A DNA stretch of 64,000 bases, from assembly GCA_015680685.1 (NCBI GenBank), contig MNCI01034636.1:1524748-1588747 (forward strand), given 5' to 3'. The position numbers and the translations under genes were made by a program. Under the pieces are notes generated by a model. The model ran no database searches. It was not told the DNA's origin and saw nothing but the letters and a program-made list of their open reading frames with translations. How positions within the stretch are numbered: the first letter of the stretch is position 1; every line of letters starts with the position of its first letter. Shown here piece after piece: positions 11,000-21,661 of the stretch. Source of the DNA: Gnetum montanum. Lineage: Eukaryota > Streptophyta > Gnetopsida > Gnetales > Gnetaceae.

Positions 11000-12340
11000 T
11001 AAGAAAAATAGAGTACAAGAATGTTTGTATGATTTTTGTGATTTTAGGACAAAGTACATTAGAGACACAAGAAGAAGATGAAATGACACCTACAAGGCAA
11101 TGTCAAAATGAAGATCTTAGGAGATCAATATGAATCCTAGACAAGGAATAAGTTGGTTTAGAAAAAAGAAGAGCTCAAAGAAGAATGACATCTATAAGGT
11201 CTTAAGTGAACATGCAAGAATTCAAAGATCTTGGACAGGGAACAAAGACTTCAAAGCTCATATAAGAGGTCAAAAGAAAGCCTTAGCATTGAATGATTAT
11301 ATTTTAGTGAAGATGTATTATAGAAATAAAAGATGTCTACTATCAAGTGAAGATGTCTCCAAGAAATAGTAAACATCTTGGTAGATTTGAAGGTAGCATA
11401 GGAGAAGATGTCTCTAGAAAAAAATAGACATATTTCTAGAGAGAAAGATGTATTTCATGAAAAGAAGATGTCTTTCTAGAATTAATTTCAATTATAAAAA
11501 GATGTCTCAGTCTTGGAGAAGACGTCTCCAATAACCATTAGTTAGTATTTGCATGAAATTTGAGGTGATTTTGGAAACGTGTTGGCTATAAGTAGACTTT
11601 ATTCTCATTGGGAAATGGGCAATCATTGTGTGCTATTAATTGTATTCATCAATAAATAATTTTAATCATTTATATTCATCATTGTACAATATTTTGTCTA
11701 TTGTAATTTGTCAAGTGAGTTGTACCTCAAAGTACAAGGATTGACAAACTTAGTTGCATTCTTTCCTTGTGATTATTGTTTTCTTTTGTTGCCTTGCGAG
11801 GTTGATTGTGCTTCTTGTAGGAAGGAATCTTGCTTAAGCTTGTTGGTATCCTATGGAATTGAATGTTGGTGTAGTGCCACAACTCTTTAGAGTAGATCTC
11901 AAGTTGTAAAGGTTGTGGGATCCTAGAAACCACATTCTAAGATTATTGGGACCTTATAGAGTTCAATGGATTCACAATGGTGAACCACTCTATTGTGGAG
12001 CTTAGAGCTTGTGCAGGGTGTGGTACCATTAAAACCATATTTCAGAGTAACAAAGTTTGAAGGTGTGCTTGGGAACTATCCTTTGAGTGTGAACTACCAA
12101 AGTTGGGAAACCATGTTATTTTTGGTGTGTGCTTTACTTTAAAGAATTTTTAAGTTGGGGATCTTATTGATCCCTACCCCTTCTAAGTTCAATGATCCTC
12201 AACTAATGCACTAAGTAAGATAGCAAGGAAACTCTATAAAATCAATATCTTACCTATGCTAAAGAATGAGATAATCTCTCAATAAATCTTAGATCCTTGG
12301 TATCAATAAAATATTTGAACTCTTTTATTAGAGAATCAAA
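11000..12340 (+). repeat. LTR-like insertion between RNase H and integrase
   Basis: In intact elements these two domains are nearly contiguous, but here about 1.3 kb of foreign sequence intervenes. It contains at least eight copies of an AGATGTCTC-like motif (11,310-11,540). It also has a TATA-like box at about 11,586 (GGCTATAAGTAGAC). At 12,298 TGGTATCAATAAAAT resembles the initiator-Met tRNA primer site that follows a 5' LTR. The motif array and primer site recall the LTRs at 57,704-58,650 and 59,934-60,837. I read it as an LTR, possibly solo, on the plus strand. Its exact ends and target duplication were not found. Confidence 0.45.
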
Positions 12341-12344
12341 TATT

Positions 12345-13100
12345 TATTGTTGATAGTTTTATCTTGTTAAGATTTAATAGAATGATTTATATTTCAATCT
12401 TATTAGATAGAAATTTCTTGATGAGGGTTACTTTAGTAAGTATAAGATAAATCTAGGTACTCATAAGATTTATTAAAATATTAGAAGGCAATATTGGTGA
12501 TCTAGCATGAAGAGGAAAGTTAGAGAATTTATGGCTAAGTGATTGAAGTGTCAACAAATTAAGGCTAAACATGAGAGGACTCATGGTTATCTTCATCCAT
12601 ACACCTTTTCAAAGTGGAAGTGGAAAGCCAATGGCATGGATTTCATTCCTAAATCACCTTCTAATAAGAATGAGAAAGAATTCATCCTTGTGGTCATTTA
12701 TCTTTTGACCAAGTATTCTCACTTTTTAGCTATGGAAGTAGTAGAAAATACTAAAGAGTTTGTTCAATTGTTCCTATTAGAGATTATTAGATTACATGAT
12801 ATTCTAAAGAAGATTGTATTTGATAAACATTTGAATTTACCTCTAGATTTTGGTAGTTTTTAATAAAGATTTTGGATTTTAGATCAAACCTTAGTTCAAC
12901 TTATCATTAATAGACATAGAGTTAGAAAGAGAGGTTGAAATAAATTTTAGAGGATATGCTTTAAGCTTGTGCATTGGACTACAAAGATAGTTGGGATAAA
13001 GTTATTTATTTGATAGAGTTTACATATAATTATAGTTATTAGGATAATTCAAAAGCCATGTCCTACAAAGAACTATATGGTAGATCTTATTATATATCTT
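12345..13100 (+). pseudogene. Integrase remnant, chromovirus-like
   Basis: The frame begins with FILLRFNRMIYI (like LLRFKGRIYVP). It continues through a YW-x-x-SMKRKVREFMAK block and LKCQQIKAKHERTHGYLHP, the second half of the HHCC zinc finger. Next comes KWKWKANGMDFI, whose Asp is the first catalytic residue, and then LVVIYLLTKYSHFLA. The clearest open stretch is 12,543-12,863. The glutamate region is frame-shifted. At 13,060-13,100 SYKELYGRSYYIS matches the (P)FEALYGRKCRSPL block. The gene is then cut by the LTR at 13,101. Confidence 0.8.
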
Positions 13101-13958
13101 TGATAAAACCTTTGTCTTGTAGACTACAATATCATATCTATGATATCTTAGTTATGATATCTTAGCTCTGCATATGTCATCATAGATGTGATGTAGTGGG
13201 CCTTGGTCATGCCTATTAATACTAACTTACCATTGCATGGAAAGAAGAATGTTTTGCCAATACTTGACGAAAACTCTTATACTCTATTTTTGTAAGTTAG
13301 AGTTAGAGTGAATACCTGTAGTGTGGTGAATTACAGTTGTACGAAATATTTATTTGAGTGAATTGTTCCTAGAAATAATTCAAAAATGGTAATAAAAATT
13401 GAGATTGTTCTTCATCATTGTAGCATCTCACTTAGCATAGTTTTACTTTTCCATGTTGTTTACATTTACTAAGTCATTTAATATTCCAATATCTATTAAT
13501 TAAGTAGAATAAGTACAAATGATTTTGAGCATAAAGTGTAATTGTTTGGCAACCAAGTAGTGACTTTTCTTGATTCAATGATTAGTTAAGTTACTTGGTA
13601 ATCCTAATAATAATTACATTAGGTTAGGATGCGTATAGAAAACTAGGAATAGATGCATAGTACCAAGGTTAGAATATATTTACATTTCCTTTGTACTTAG
13701 TGTTAGAAATTATAATTATTTTCATCATATTAGCACTTAGCATATTTTGAGCTAAACAACATCAATACATCATATACCTCACTAAGAGTTAAATCATATG
13801 ATTTGAACCTTTCTAACTCTAAGTAGAAAGATAATGATCATGAACTAAATATCAACTCACTAGTATATTTACATTGTTCATTCATGGATTATGATTTGCT
13901 CATAGATGAATACTTGTGACTTGTATGATTGAGTATTAGAATAACCAATTGCTCATCA
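13101..13958 (+). repeat. 5' LTR of the plus-strand Athila-like element
   Basis: It begins TGATAAAACC and ends GCTCATCA, so it has the TG...CA ends of LTRs, and a primer site follows at once. The first 735 bases have a same-strand copy at 54,904-55,640, with frequent substitutions but continuous alignment. A TATA-like position (GCCTATTAATACT) at about 13,211 corresponds to a better TATAAATA at 55,003 in the other copy. It interrupts the integrase of the chromovirus-like element on its left. Confidence 0.7.
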
Positions 13959-13959
13959 T

Positions 13960-13980
13960 TGGTATCTTTTCTGGGGATAT
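13960..13980 (+). other. Primer binding site, tRNA-Asp type, degenerate
   Basis: TGGTATCTTTTCTGGGGAT follows the LTR end after one base. It keeps TGG, the central TT, C and GGGGAT of the complement of tRNA-Asp, the primer class known for Athila-type elements. A better preserved version is at 53,513-53,533 in the minus-strand relative. Confidence 0.55.
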
Positions 13981-14389
13981 ATCAATGTTTGCTAGTTAGT
14001 TGATTTTACAAAGTTCATTGTGTTAAGCATTTCAAAGTACATTTCTCATACTTAGAATAATTTTTTAAAATGTACATAAGCATCAAAATAAAAAAATTTA
14101 ACATGGTTTCTACACCAAAAAAAATCTCCACTTGCTACTGATTTTAATGAAAATCATGAGAAAGATTACAATGAAAAAGATTAAAGTTTCCTGATGCAAA
14201 CTAAAATTTTATATGCTCATACTAAGCCTTATTATCCTAATTTTACATTCATTTTTCATCAATATGAGTAACTTAGATAGAGAGATCTATAGGGCAACAT
14301 TATCTTTTCACTTGAACATTTAGGCTCATTAATGCTTTAAGAAGCCCTCATGAGGTCAAATCTTAGCCATGTACAAGAAGGATATCAAG

Positions 14390-16650
14390 TAAATAAAAAC
14401 ATCACTAGGCCATATTAGCCAATGGAGGCTCAAGCAAGAAGGAATGCCATCATGGAGGTAAGGTATGAACATGACAAAGGGAAGAAGGCATCTCAAATAG
14501 TTATCCTAGAAGAGAAATAAGATGCTAGATTCAAAATTAAGAAATTCTATAAAACTCATGAGTCTCATTCCCAAGCATCAATCATCTACATTGAAGATCC
14601 TATTAAAATAAGACTACTTTTAGCTCTTGGAAAAACCCCTATAAGAAAAAAGAACTCTAGACTTAGGATGAATTTAAGACCTAAGACCTCCAATGAATCC
14701 AAAAGAGATAAATCAAGGAGTCACATGAGAAGAACCACCTGACACCATTCTTCTACTTTCTCATCTTCTTTCTTAAATTTAGTAATAGACTCTAATAAGA
14801 GATAATGAAGAATAAGCAGTTGTGATGATAGAAGAAGAAGATATCATGAGAGACATGTACCTAGAAGAAGATATCTTGATGAAGAGGAAGATAATCTTAA
14901 TGAAAGGGGAGAGAGGACTAGATATGAGGTAAGAGAGTATCATGGGCATAAGAGGGGTTATCACTACAATAGAGCTTATAATCATAACAACTATGAGGAA
15001 CCCATGTTGACCACTAGTAGCATGATCAACATTAAGAAGTTGTATATATTCCTACCAAGCATTTAAGGAATAGTCCCATCAAGCGACTTGACATGAATTA
15101 TATTCCAAAATTTGAAGGTAGATACAATGCCAATTTACAATACCATTTCCAAGCCTTTCACGATGTCTATGCCCTATAAAACATATAGAATGATTAGTAG
15201 AAATTGAAGTTGTTTTGTAGAACACTCATAAAGGAAGCATAGAGCTAGTATAGATCCTTGGAACTAGAATTCATTTGAAGATAAAGTACCATGCTAGAAC
15301 TCTTCAAGGAAAAATATCAAATCTACTAGCGAGTATCAAATCTGAGAAAAAAAAAATCCAAGGATGGAAATAAGGGATACATAAATCCCTTGATGTAGTA
15401 ATGGGAAAGTACTACTCCTTATGGCATAGGTGTCTAGGCCAGAAATTTTCTTAAATGGAATAACTATGCCATATCATCAATGAGATAAGGAATAAGGCAA
15501 GATAAACTGTTGGGATATATGTCCAAGAATGATTATTTGAAATGACAACTCACCAAATCTGAAGGCTAGTAGATTCAATGCCAAAAAAGGAAGGAGAGCT
15601 AAGGAAAAAGAAATTAGCCAAAGAGTATAATAGAGATCCATGAATCAAAAAAAAGGATGTAAAGATATATGAATAACAAGAAGAACAAACACTAGAGGAT
15701 GCGATCTAGTAGGAGACTACCTATTCAAAAATCAGTCAATGATATTGCAATGAACATAGAGAAAATGTGTGATTTTGTAGATGAGAAGGTTGCTATAGTG
15801 CTAAAGATAGGAGTGCAAAGGATTGAACAAGTCTTTAATAGAAGAAAGGATAAAAAGAAGAAAAGAGACAATGGACACAAAAAATACAAAAACAAAGAAA
15901 ATGTTATTATAGTTAGAAAGTAATGAACTTAAGTGTAGAAGATGACAAAGGGTGTAAGGTGCACCAATACGAACATCATAAGAGATGTTCTCCTATTATG
16001 ATCCACTTACAAGATTCCAAGGTATTTGCACTAAATCAAATATTTGTCAAGAAACATATGTCCATATGATTACCTTATCAACAAGGTAAATTTAGACAAC
16101 CCTATTAGTAATCATACTATTCAAGAGGGGTTTATCCTCAATTGCAAGAGCAATACTAGTGGTAGTGAGAACAACCACAATTTTGGTGAATGCCACCACC
16201 AAGGAAACAATATCCATATAGGCAACTTGATCCCTATGGATACTATGTACAATGTCCAATCTCTACCAAAAATAATTTTGTGCATGTTTTTTCTCCTTAC
16301 TATCACCAGAGTACCATAGATCCATTACCTCATGCATGGATCCTAATTCTTCAATATCCTAACTAAAACCTAGTTTCTCATACTAAGCTTCCAATACGTT
16401 ACCTCTAGTACTTCCATGAGTCATGCAAGGAGAACCACAAATACAAACATAATAAAAGAGTGCTACTATTGCAATCAGAACATAAGAGGATATCATGATA
16501 AGTGAACTAAGATCTAGGAAATGTCCTTTCTTTAGGATAATTCTACAAAATATTTGAAGGATAAGGGCATCATCTAACCTTGTCAAGTCTACACAAAGTT
16601 CTTGGGAGAATACTTTCTTTAAACATCCATAGAGAAGAATTTAATAACTA
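14390..16650 (+). pseudogene. Gag remnant, plus-strand Athila-like element
   Basis: Near 15,080-15,330 the translation contains YIPKFEGRYNANLQYHFQAF, then LFCRTLIKEA, then LELFKEKYQIY. This is the pattern of plant retrotransposon capsid domains (P-x-F-x-G near the start, 'L...A..WY..L' in the middle). The flanking region is rich in Arg, Lys and Glu (14,780-14,980 and 15,800-15,920), as is common in Athila gag. Stops are dense. Short open segments at 15,699-15,923 and 16,044-16,319 are pieces of it or chance frames. The limits are approximate. Confidence 0.55.
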
Positions 16651-16739
16651 TCATGCTGAAATTGATTGTAACATACTAGATCAAAATAGATACACTTCTT
16701 AAGAATAAAATAGATTTAGTAAGTCCCTTAATCTATCTT

Positions 16740-16990
16740 CAAATAGTAAGATACAAACCATGCAAGGCTCTATTAGATTCTAGATCAGGAGCTAATCTCA
16801 TCTCTCAAGACATGTACAAGGCCTAGAATCTCTCTCTACTAAAGAAAAGTAACATAAAATTAGAGCTAGTGGATTAGTTGATCATTGTTCCACTTGGATA
16901 AGTGGAATACGTGATCACTATAATAAGTAACTAGTGCTATTATATTGATTTTATAGCTATAGATATGGGAAAGAATAAAGAAAAATTTCT
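16740..16990 (+). pseudogene. Aspartic protease remnant, plus-strand Athila-like element
   Basis: CKALLDSRSGANLISQDMYK carries the active-site block as DSRSGAN. Compared with the usual Athila form (D-x-GASVN-L), it has the Asp but extra residues before the Gly-Ala. Downstream lie IIVPLG-x-VEYVITI and IDFIAIDM, matching the P-x-GI-x-ED and (P)VDFVVLD blocks. The minus-strand relative at 50,560-50,900 has the same layout. Stops interrupt it. Confidence 0.6.
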
Positions 16991-17559
16991 TATTGTCATA
17001 GAAAGAGCATGGATTAGCACTATGGATGTTAAGCTTTGAATTTGAGAATTTTCCTTAGAAAATTTCTAAGAAAGATGAAGCTGGAATCATTTAGAGAAGT
17101 AGAGTTTCATGCATCACATATAGTGATAATAGGTGCAATTATGTATAGAAAATATAGATAACAAGATATGATGCCATCATAGCATGCAATATTTGTGTTG
17201 AGAAAATCTACGTACAATAATATCTATATTTTTGTAGCTATTAGAAAATAAGGCATCCAACGGGTGATCAAGGAAGAGGAATTAGAATCAAACATATGCA
17301 TGGAGCTATTAGATAGGATTACATGTGCCTACATTGAAGAATCAAATAAACTAGAATAAATACAAAGATAATCTTCTTACATAAAGTTACAATAGAAGGA
17401 ATACATTGAATGTAAATGGTTAGAGATACCAAAAAGATATGAACCAAAACTGCTAGAAATAAAGGCTATACCAGACGTACTTAAATATGCTTTTCTAAAC
17501 AATAAGATATTGATAATTATGAATGTGAATCTTGATAAAAAAAACAAAATATAAAATTA

Positions 17560-18250
17560 TTAGAAGTGATGAACAATTGGTCAATTACATTTGCATGGTC
17601 TTATGATGATATCACTAGTATTGATTCATGTATTTGTCAACATTCAATCTACATAAATCTAGTGGTTAAATCTCATTGCCAACCCCAATGAAGATTAATT
17701 CACAAACTTAAAGAAGTTGTTAAGTAAGAATTGGAAAATTTGTTGAAAGCAAGGTTCATATATCCAATCATATATAATGAATGAGTTAGCTCATTAGTCA
17801 TTGTTCCAAAGAAGATGGAAAGTGGAGGATCTATATAAATTTTCAATTATTGAACATGGAAACATTCAAAGACCATTTCCCTTTCCATTTGTTGACCAAG
17901 TCCTAGACACTATTATGGGACATTAGTGCTATAGCTTCTTGGATGGATATAGTGAATATAATTAACTCCATATTTCACTAGAAGATCAGGAGCAAAAAAT
18001 GTTCACTATTTTGTGGAAAATGTTTGCATATAGGAAAATTTGTGCTGAAACTAATTTGAAACTCAATTGGCAAAAGCGGCACTTAATGGTCAAAGACAAC
18101 ATAGTTCTAGGATATAACCTACCTTATAAAGAAATTGAGGTAGGTCATGAAAAGAGAGAAATCACCTAGAACATCACTAAAATATCACAAATAGTTAAAT
18201 AAATCACATCATTTCTTGGCCATACAGGATACTATAAAAGATTCATTAAA
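17560..18250 (+). pseudogene. Reverse transcriptase remnant, plus-strand Athila-like element
   Basis: Around 17,800-18,050 the frame reads KWRIYINFQLLN, DHFPFPFVDQVLDTIMGH, CYSFLDGYSEYN and FAYRKI. These match the Athila RT signature (DHFPLPFIDQMLERLAG, FLDGYSGY, FAYRRMPFG). The palm region after FAYRKI is shortened, and no YVDD box is visible. The RT connection block (ITSFLGHTGYYKRFIKNFS) lies at 18,205-18,260. The same signature on the minus strand at 49,559-49,798 shows that the two elements are related. Confidence 0.75.
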
Positions 18251-18720
18251 AATTTCTCAAAATTGCAAAAGAACTTATTAAACTAAAAAAGAAAGATGCA
18301 TCATTTTAGTGGTCAAAATAATGTGGAAAAGCATTTGAGAGACTAAAATAGAAATTCATTGAGATACTAATCCTTTGAGCTTTAGATTGATCTAAGCCTT
18401 TCCACATTATGACATATGTTTCAAACTATGCATTGGATATAATGTTGACTTAAATTGATGTTTAGAAACAGCCATACTACATACAATGCGCTAGTTGAAG
18501 CATCACTAGAGTAGAACTTATTTATATCATCATAGAAAAGGGTCTTATGCACATGGTATACACACTTGAAAATTTTAGACATTATGTGCTCAAATACCCC
18601 ATCTATGTTCATATGAACCATAGTTCCATTAGATTTCTCATGAATAAATCATTAGTATGTCAAAGAATGATAAGATGACTTGTCATTTGAGAAGGATCTG
18701 ACAACATAATGATCAATAGG
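18230..18720 (+). pseudogene. RNase H remnant, plus-strand Athila-like element
   Basis: After the GYYKRFIKNFS connection, only short patches of the RNase H fold can be followed through stops and frame changes, for example the altered YNALVEASLE near 18,480. The domain closes with KGAKIFFANHLLRL at 18,720-18,765, a changed form of KGAENVVADHLSRL with the catalytic Asp of VADHL read as Asn. The call depends largely on position between RT and integrase. Confidence 0.5.
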
Positions 18721-20074
18721 AAAGGAGCTAAAATTTTTTTTGCTAATCACCTATTAAGATTAATATGGGAAACTCAAGAAAATGAAGAACCATTATTAGA
18801 CCAATTCTTTGATGAAAATTTATTTACAAAGATAGTGATGATTGTAGAGCCAATATTGAATTCATGGATTACTAATTACATAACATATCTCACCATACAA
18901 GAAATTCCTACTAAATGGGATTATAAACACAATGAATAGTTTCTTTACAGAGTAAAAAGATATATGACAATTAATGAAAAACTTTATAATATATGTGCTG
19001 ATGGATTAATATGATGGTATGTTTTGGAATAAAATCAACAAAGAGTTATACAAGATACACATGAAGGAATATCTGGTGGTTACTATGCAAGATAGATAGC
19101 ACTAAAATTGATGATGGAAAGCTACTTTTAGCCTAACATATTTAGGGATGCACATCAACTTGTACAATCTTGTAGAAATGTCAAAAAGATGAAGGACTAA
19201 CTGCTAGAAATGAAGGATCATAATAATGGATAACACCATTGAAACCATTTCATATTTTGGAAATTGACTTTATGAAATCCATCAAAATAATGTTAAATGG
19301 AAAGTCTTAAATTATAGTGATAGTTGATTATTGTACCAACTGGGCAGAAGTAGCTACTGTTAAAGATTTCACAACTAAAACAACTGTAAAGTTCTTTTAA
19401 CAATACATGGTGAATATATTTGGAGTACCATTCATATTAATATTAGATAATAAGACTCATTTCACTAGAGCTACATTCAAGAAGCTAATGCAACAACTTG
19501 GGTTTAACCATAAATTAACTACATCTTATCAATCCCAAACAAATAGTCAAGTTGAAGTAACTAATAGAGAAATTATAAGAATATTAACTAGAACTATTAG
19601 TAGATATAGAAAGGACTGGAGTACTAAATTTAATAATGCTCTATGGGCATATCAATTAACTTGGAAACTTCCTATAGTGTATTCATCATATGAATTAGTT
19701 TATGAAAAATTACCAACTCTAAAAATTGAAGCAAAGCTAAACACCCTTGCAATTTCTAGCACACTTGACGTAGACTTAGACTTAGCTTAGAAGAACGACT
19801 AATGAATCTTAATCTCTTAGATGAAAATCAATTAATAGCTCAAATCAGTAATGAAATCCAAAGATGTACTCTAAATGTAGAATTGACATCAAAATTAAAC
19901 AATTGTCCATCAAATATGGAGATAAAGTTCTTTATTATAATCTAAATCATGTTCCAGAAAAGACTAAGCTGCAAACTTTATGGGAAGGACATTATATTGT
20001 CCATGTCATGTACCAATCAAGAACCATTTAAATTTATCACCTAATGAATCAATAGAAACTTCTAGTTGTTAAAA
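18709..20074 (+). pseudogene. Integrase remnant, plus-strand Athila-like element, broken by Tat insertion
   Basis: The N-terminal linker ends in EEPLLDQFFDENLF (like PIDDSFPDEQLF). The core is best preserved at 19,407-19,790: NIFGVPFILILDNKTHF holds the second catalytic Asp (DN), and NSQVEVTNREI holds the catalytic Glu in the usual GQVEVSNREI context. The first Asp region near 19,265 reads ILEIDFMKS across a frame change. ELVYEKLPTLKIE and a WEGHYIVHVMY block form the C-terminal domain, which stops at 20,079. It appears to resume at 36,482 with an IRLNHSM-like piece. Confidence 0.8.
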
Positions 20075-20079
20075 TGCAA
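20075..20079. other. Left target-site duplication of the Tat element
   Basis: TGCAA directly precedes the LTR start TGTAATGACGG. The right flank after the other LTR is TGCAT, so four of five bases match, as expected for an old 5-bp duplication. Confidence 0.6.
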
Positions 20080-20840
20080 TGTAATGACGGAAAATGTCGG
20101 TCGCTGGAAAATACCGAACGAAGATCTGTGTACACAGTCTGAACCACGGATCCATGTGAGGGCCGTGCTGGAGAAAACAAATTCACGGTGCCCTGAATGG
20201 TCTTATCGATCAGATAGGGACTTATTCAATCAGTAAATTGATGAATATCATGATAATATGTGTATTATATAGATATTCCACGAGACAAATTGATTCGATG
20301 AATCGTAGAAGGAGTAGAAAATGATGTAAATAAATCAAAATAACGACAACGTCAATGCGACAAGGAGGATCAGATTTAGAAAAGTGTGTAATTCCAAGAT
20401 CTATGTTTTGATTCAAAGATTGAGTATATTGTATACGAAGTTCCAATAGCAAACTTTGCTTATCCTGTGCGAAGCATACACAAAGCAACAAGAAAAATGT
20501 TCAACAAGGAGTATAGAATGAAGCTTGGTCTACCTTGTAAGCCAAAGATGGGATGCAGGGAAGGTCAAGCCTGGATGTCTATCGATCAACTGTTTCTGGT
20601 CAATAAACCTTGCCAACCGCACCAGATGATCTCTCGATCTCTGATTTGCTCTTTTTGCCTTCAGTAGTCTTTGCTCCAAGCTGCCAACGATCACCAATGG
20701 AAAGAATTGTATTTTCGCCAAAAGACTGATCGCTCTTACTGCCAATGCTCAAAATGTCTTTTGTCTTTTCTAAAAGATGATGCTACCAAAAGATGATTAA
20801 GATCTCCAAATTTCGATCTCTTCTTTCTTCACCAACTGGG

Positions 20841-20851
20841 GCATTTATAAG
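20841..20851 (-). promoter_or_regulatory. TATA box of the Tat 3' LTR
   Basis: CTTATAAATGC on the minus strand is a good TATA match inside the LTR and is identical in the other LTR at 35,679-35,689. It places U3 to the right and R/U5 to the left, consistent with minus-strand transcription. Confidence 0.55.
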
Positions 20852-20973
20852 TTTGACAACATGTGGAGAAGGCACGGTCCCGATGACACGTGTCTCAAAC
20901 TTTCAGAATGTTGTTGACTTGGCAAAATTTGCGTTGAAACTGGTCCACCACTCCTGCTGAAGCCGTCTCATGA

Positions 20974-21485
20974 TTACGCTGCGATACGCTGATGAGTGTA
21001 TTGTGCGTATGGATAATAGATGCATGTCTGGTATTGCCTTAGTTGACTTTAAGCTATATTATGCTCGTTTACGCTACGTAGCGTGGTGGAGCGTAATAGA
21101 GCATAGAAGTAGTTAACTCAAGCTATTTTATGCTCATTTATGCCGTGAAGTGTAATAGAGCATCAAACATAGTCAACTTTACAATAAGTTACGCTTGTTT
21201 ACGCTGCGTAGCGTAATAATCGTAAAGCGACCAATCTGCAAAAAGAAGAAATCAATCTACCGTGCTTCTTTGGACTTTGACTTTGAATTTTTGGGAGCTT
21301 ATTACACTGCTCTACGTAACGAAGCGTAAACTTAGCCTGAAACAAAAGACTTAGTGGAATATGCGACAAGTCTTAAACCTTAAACTTCGTCAAAATCGCC
21401 AAAGTAAGTTACTTTCTGATATCGGGCTATGTTAAACAGAGTTACACTGAGTGACACTACGCTATGTTGCATAATGTAGCATAAA
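20974..21485. repeat. Palindromic GCGTA/TACGC motif array in U3
   Basis: The words TACGC and GCGTA recur many times, often joined as palindromes such as ACGCTACGTAGCGT and ACGCTGCGTAGCGT. They alternate with TAATAGAGCAT and CATAGTCAACTTTA spacers. The corresponding array in the other LTR is at 35,812-36,322. It lies upstream of the TATA box in the transcription direction and is CpG-rich against an AT-rich background. Confidence 0.65.
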
Positions 21486-21642
21486 GAGAGAAAACAAAGT
21501 AATGTTGAAATTTGCAAGAAACTTGGAGACTTAATGCTGTGCACCTCTTTGCCTTGTTCTATCTTCTGGATTTGTGTCACAAACTTTCGCCCGAATCATG
21601 AATCTTCGCCTTATGTCGATTCGTAATTTCTATGGTGTTTCA

Positions 21643-21661
21643 ATGGCCCCTCTTTGTTGAC
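21643..21661 (-). other. Polypurine tract of the Tat element
   Basis: On the minus strand AAAGAGGGG followed by CCAT directly precedes the 3' LTR start TGAAACACC. This is the expected place and composition for the plus-strand primer of reverse transcription. Confidence 0.65.

Larger units (their letters stand above)
8395..13100 (+). mobile_element. Chromovirus-like Ty3/gypsy element, decayed and interrupted
   Basis: Gag, zinc knuckle, protease, RT, RNase H and integrase follow in the standard Ty3/gypsy order on the plus strand. The integrase comes after RNase H, which separates this from Ty1/copia. About 1.3 kb of LTR-like DNA lies between RNase H and integrase. The integrase stops abruptly at 13,100, where an Athila-type LTR begins, so the 3' end is displaced or lost. 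Neither of its own LTRs was identified. The lineage is judged from the style of the RT and protease and is tentative, since no chromodomain remains. Confidence 0.65.
20080..21642 (-). repeat. 3' LTR of the Tat element
   Basis: On the plus strand it runs from TGTAATGACGG to GTGTTTCA, giving TG...CA ends. It aligns along its whole length with 34,918-36,481. The boundary on the right is fixed by loss of similarity immediately after TTTCA. The frame conserved in both LTRs at 20,222-20,491 is explained by LTR duplication and is not taken as a gene. Confidence 0.9.

Noticed and set aside
20222-20491. 89-codon minus frame, almost identical to one at 35,060-35,329
   Set aside because: Both lie in R/U5 of paired LTRs, so the similarity comes from LTR duplication. 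Composition and lack of domain give no support for a gene.
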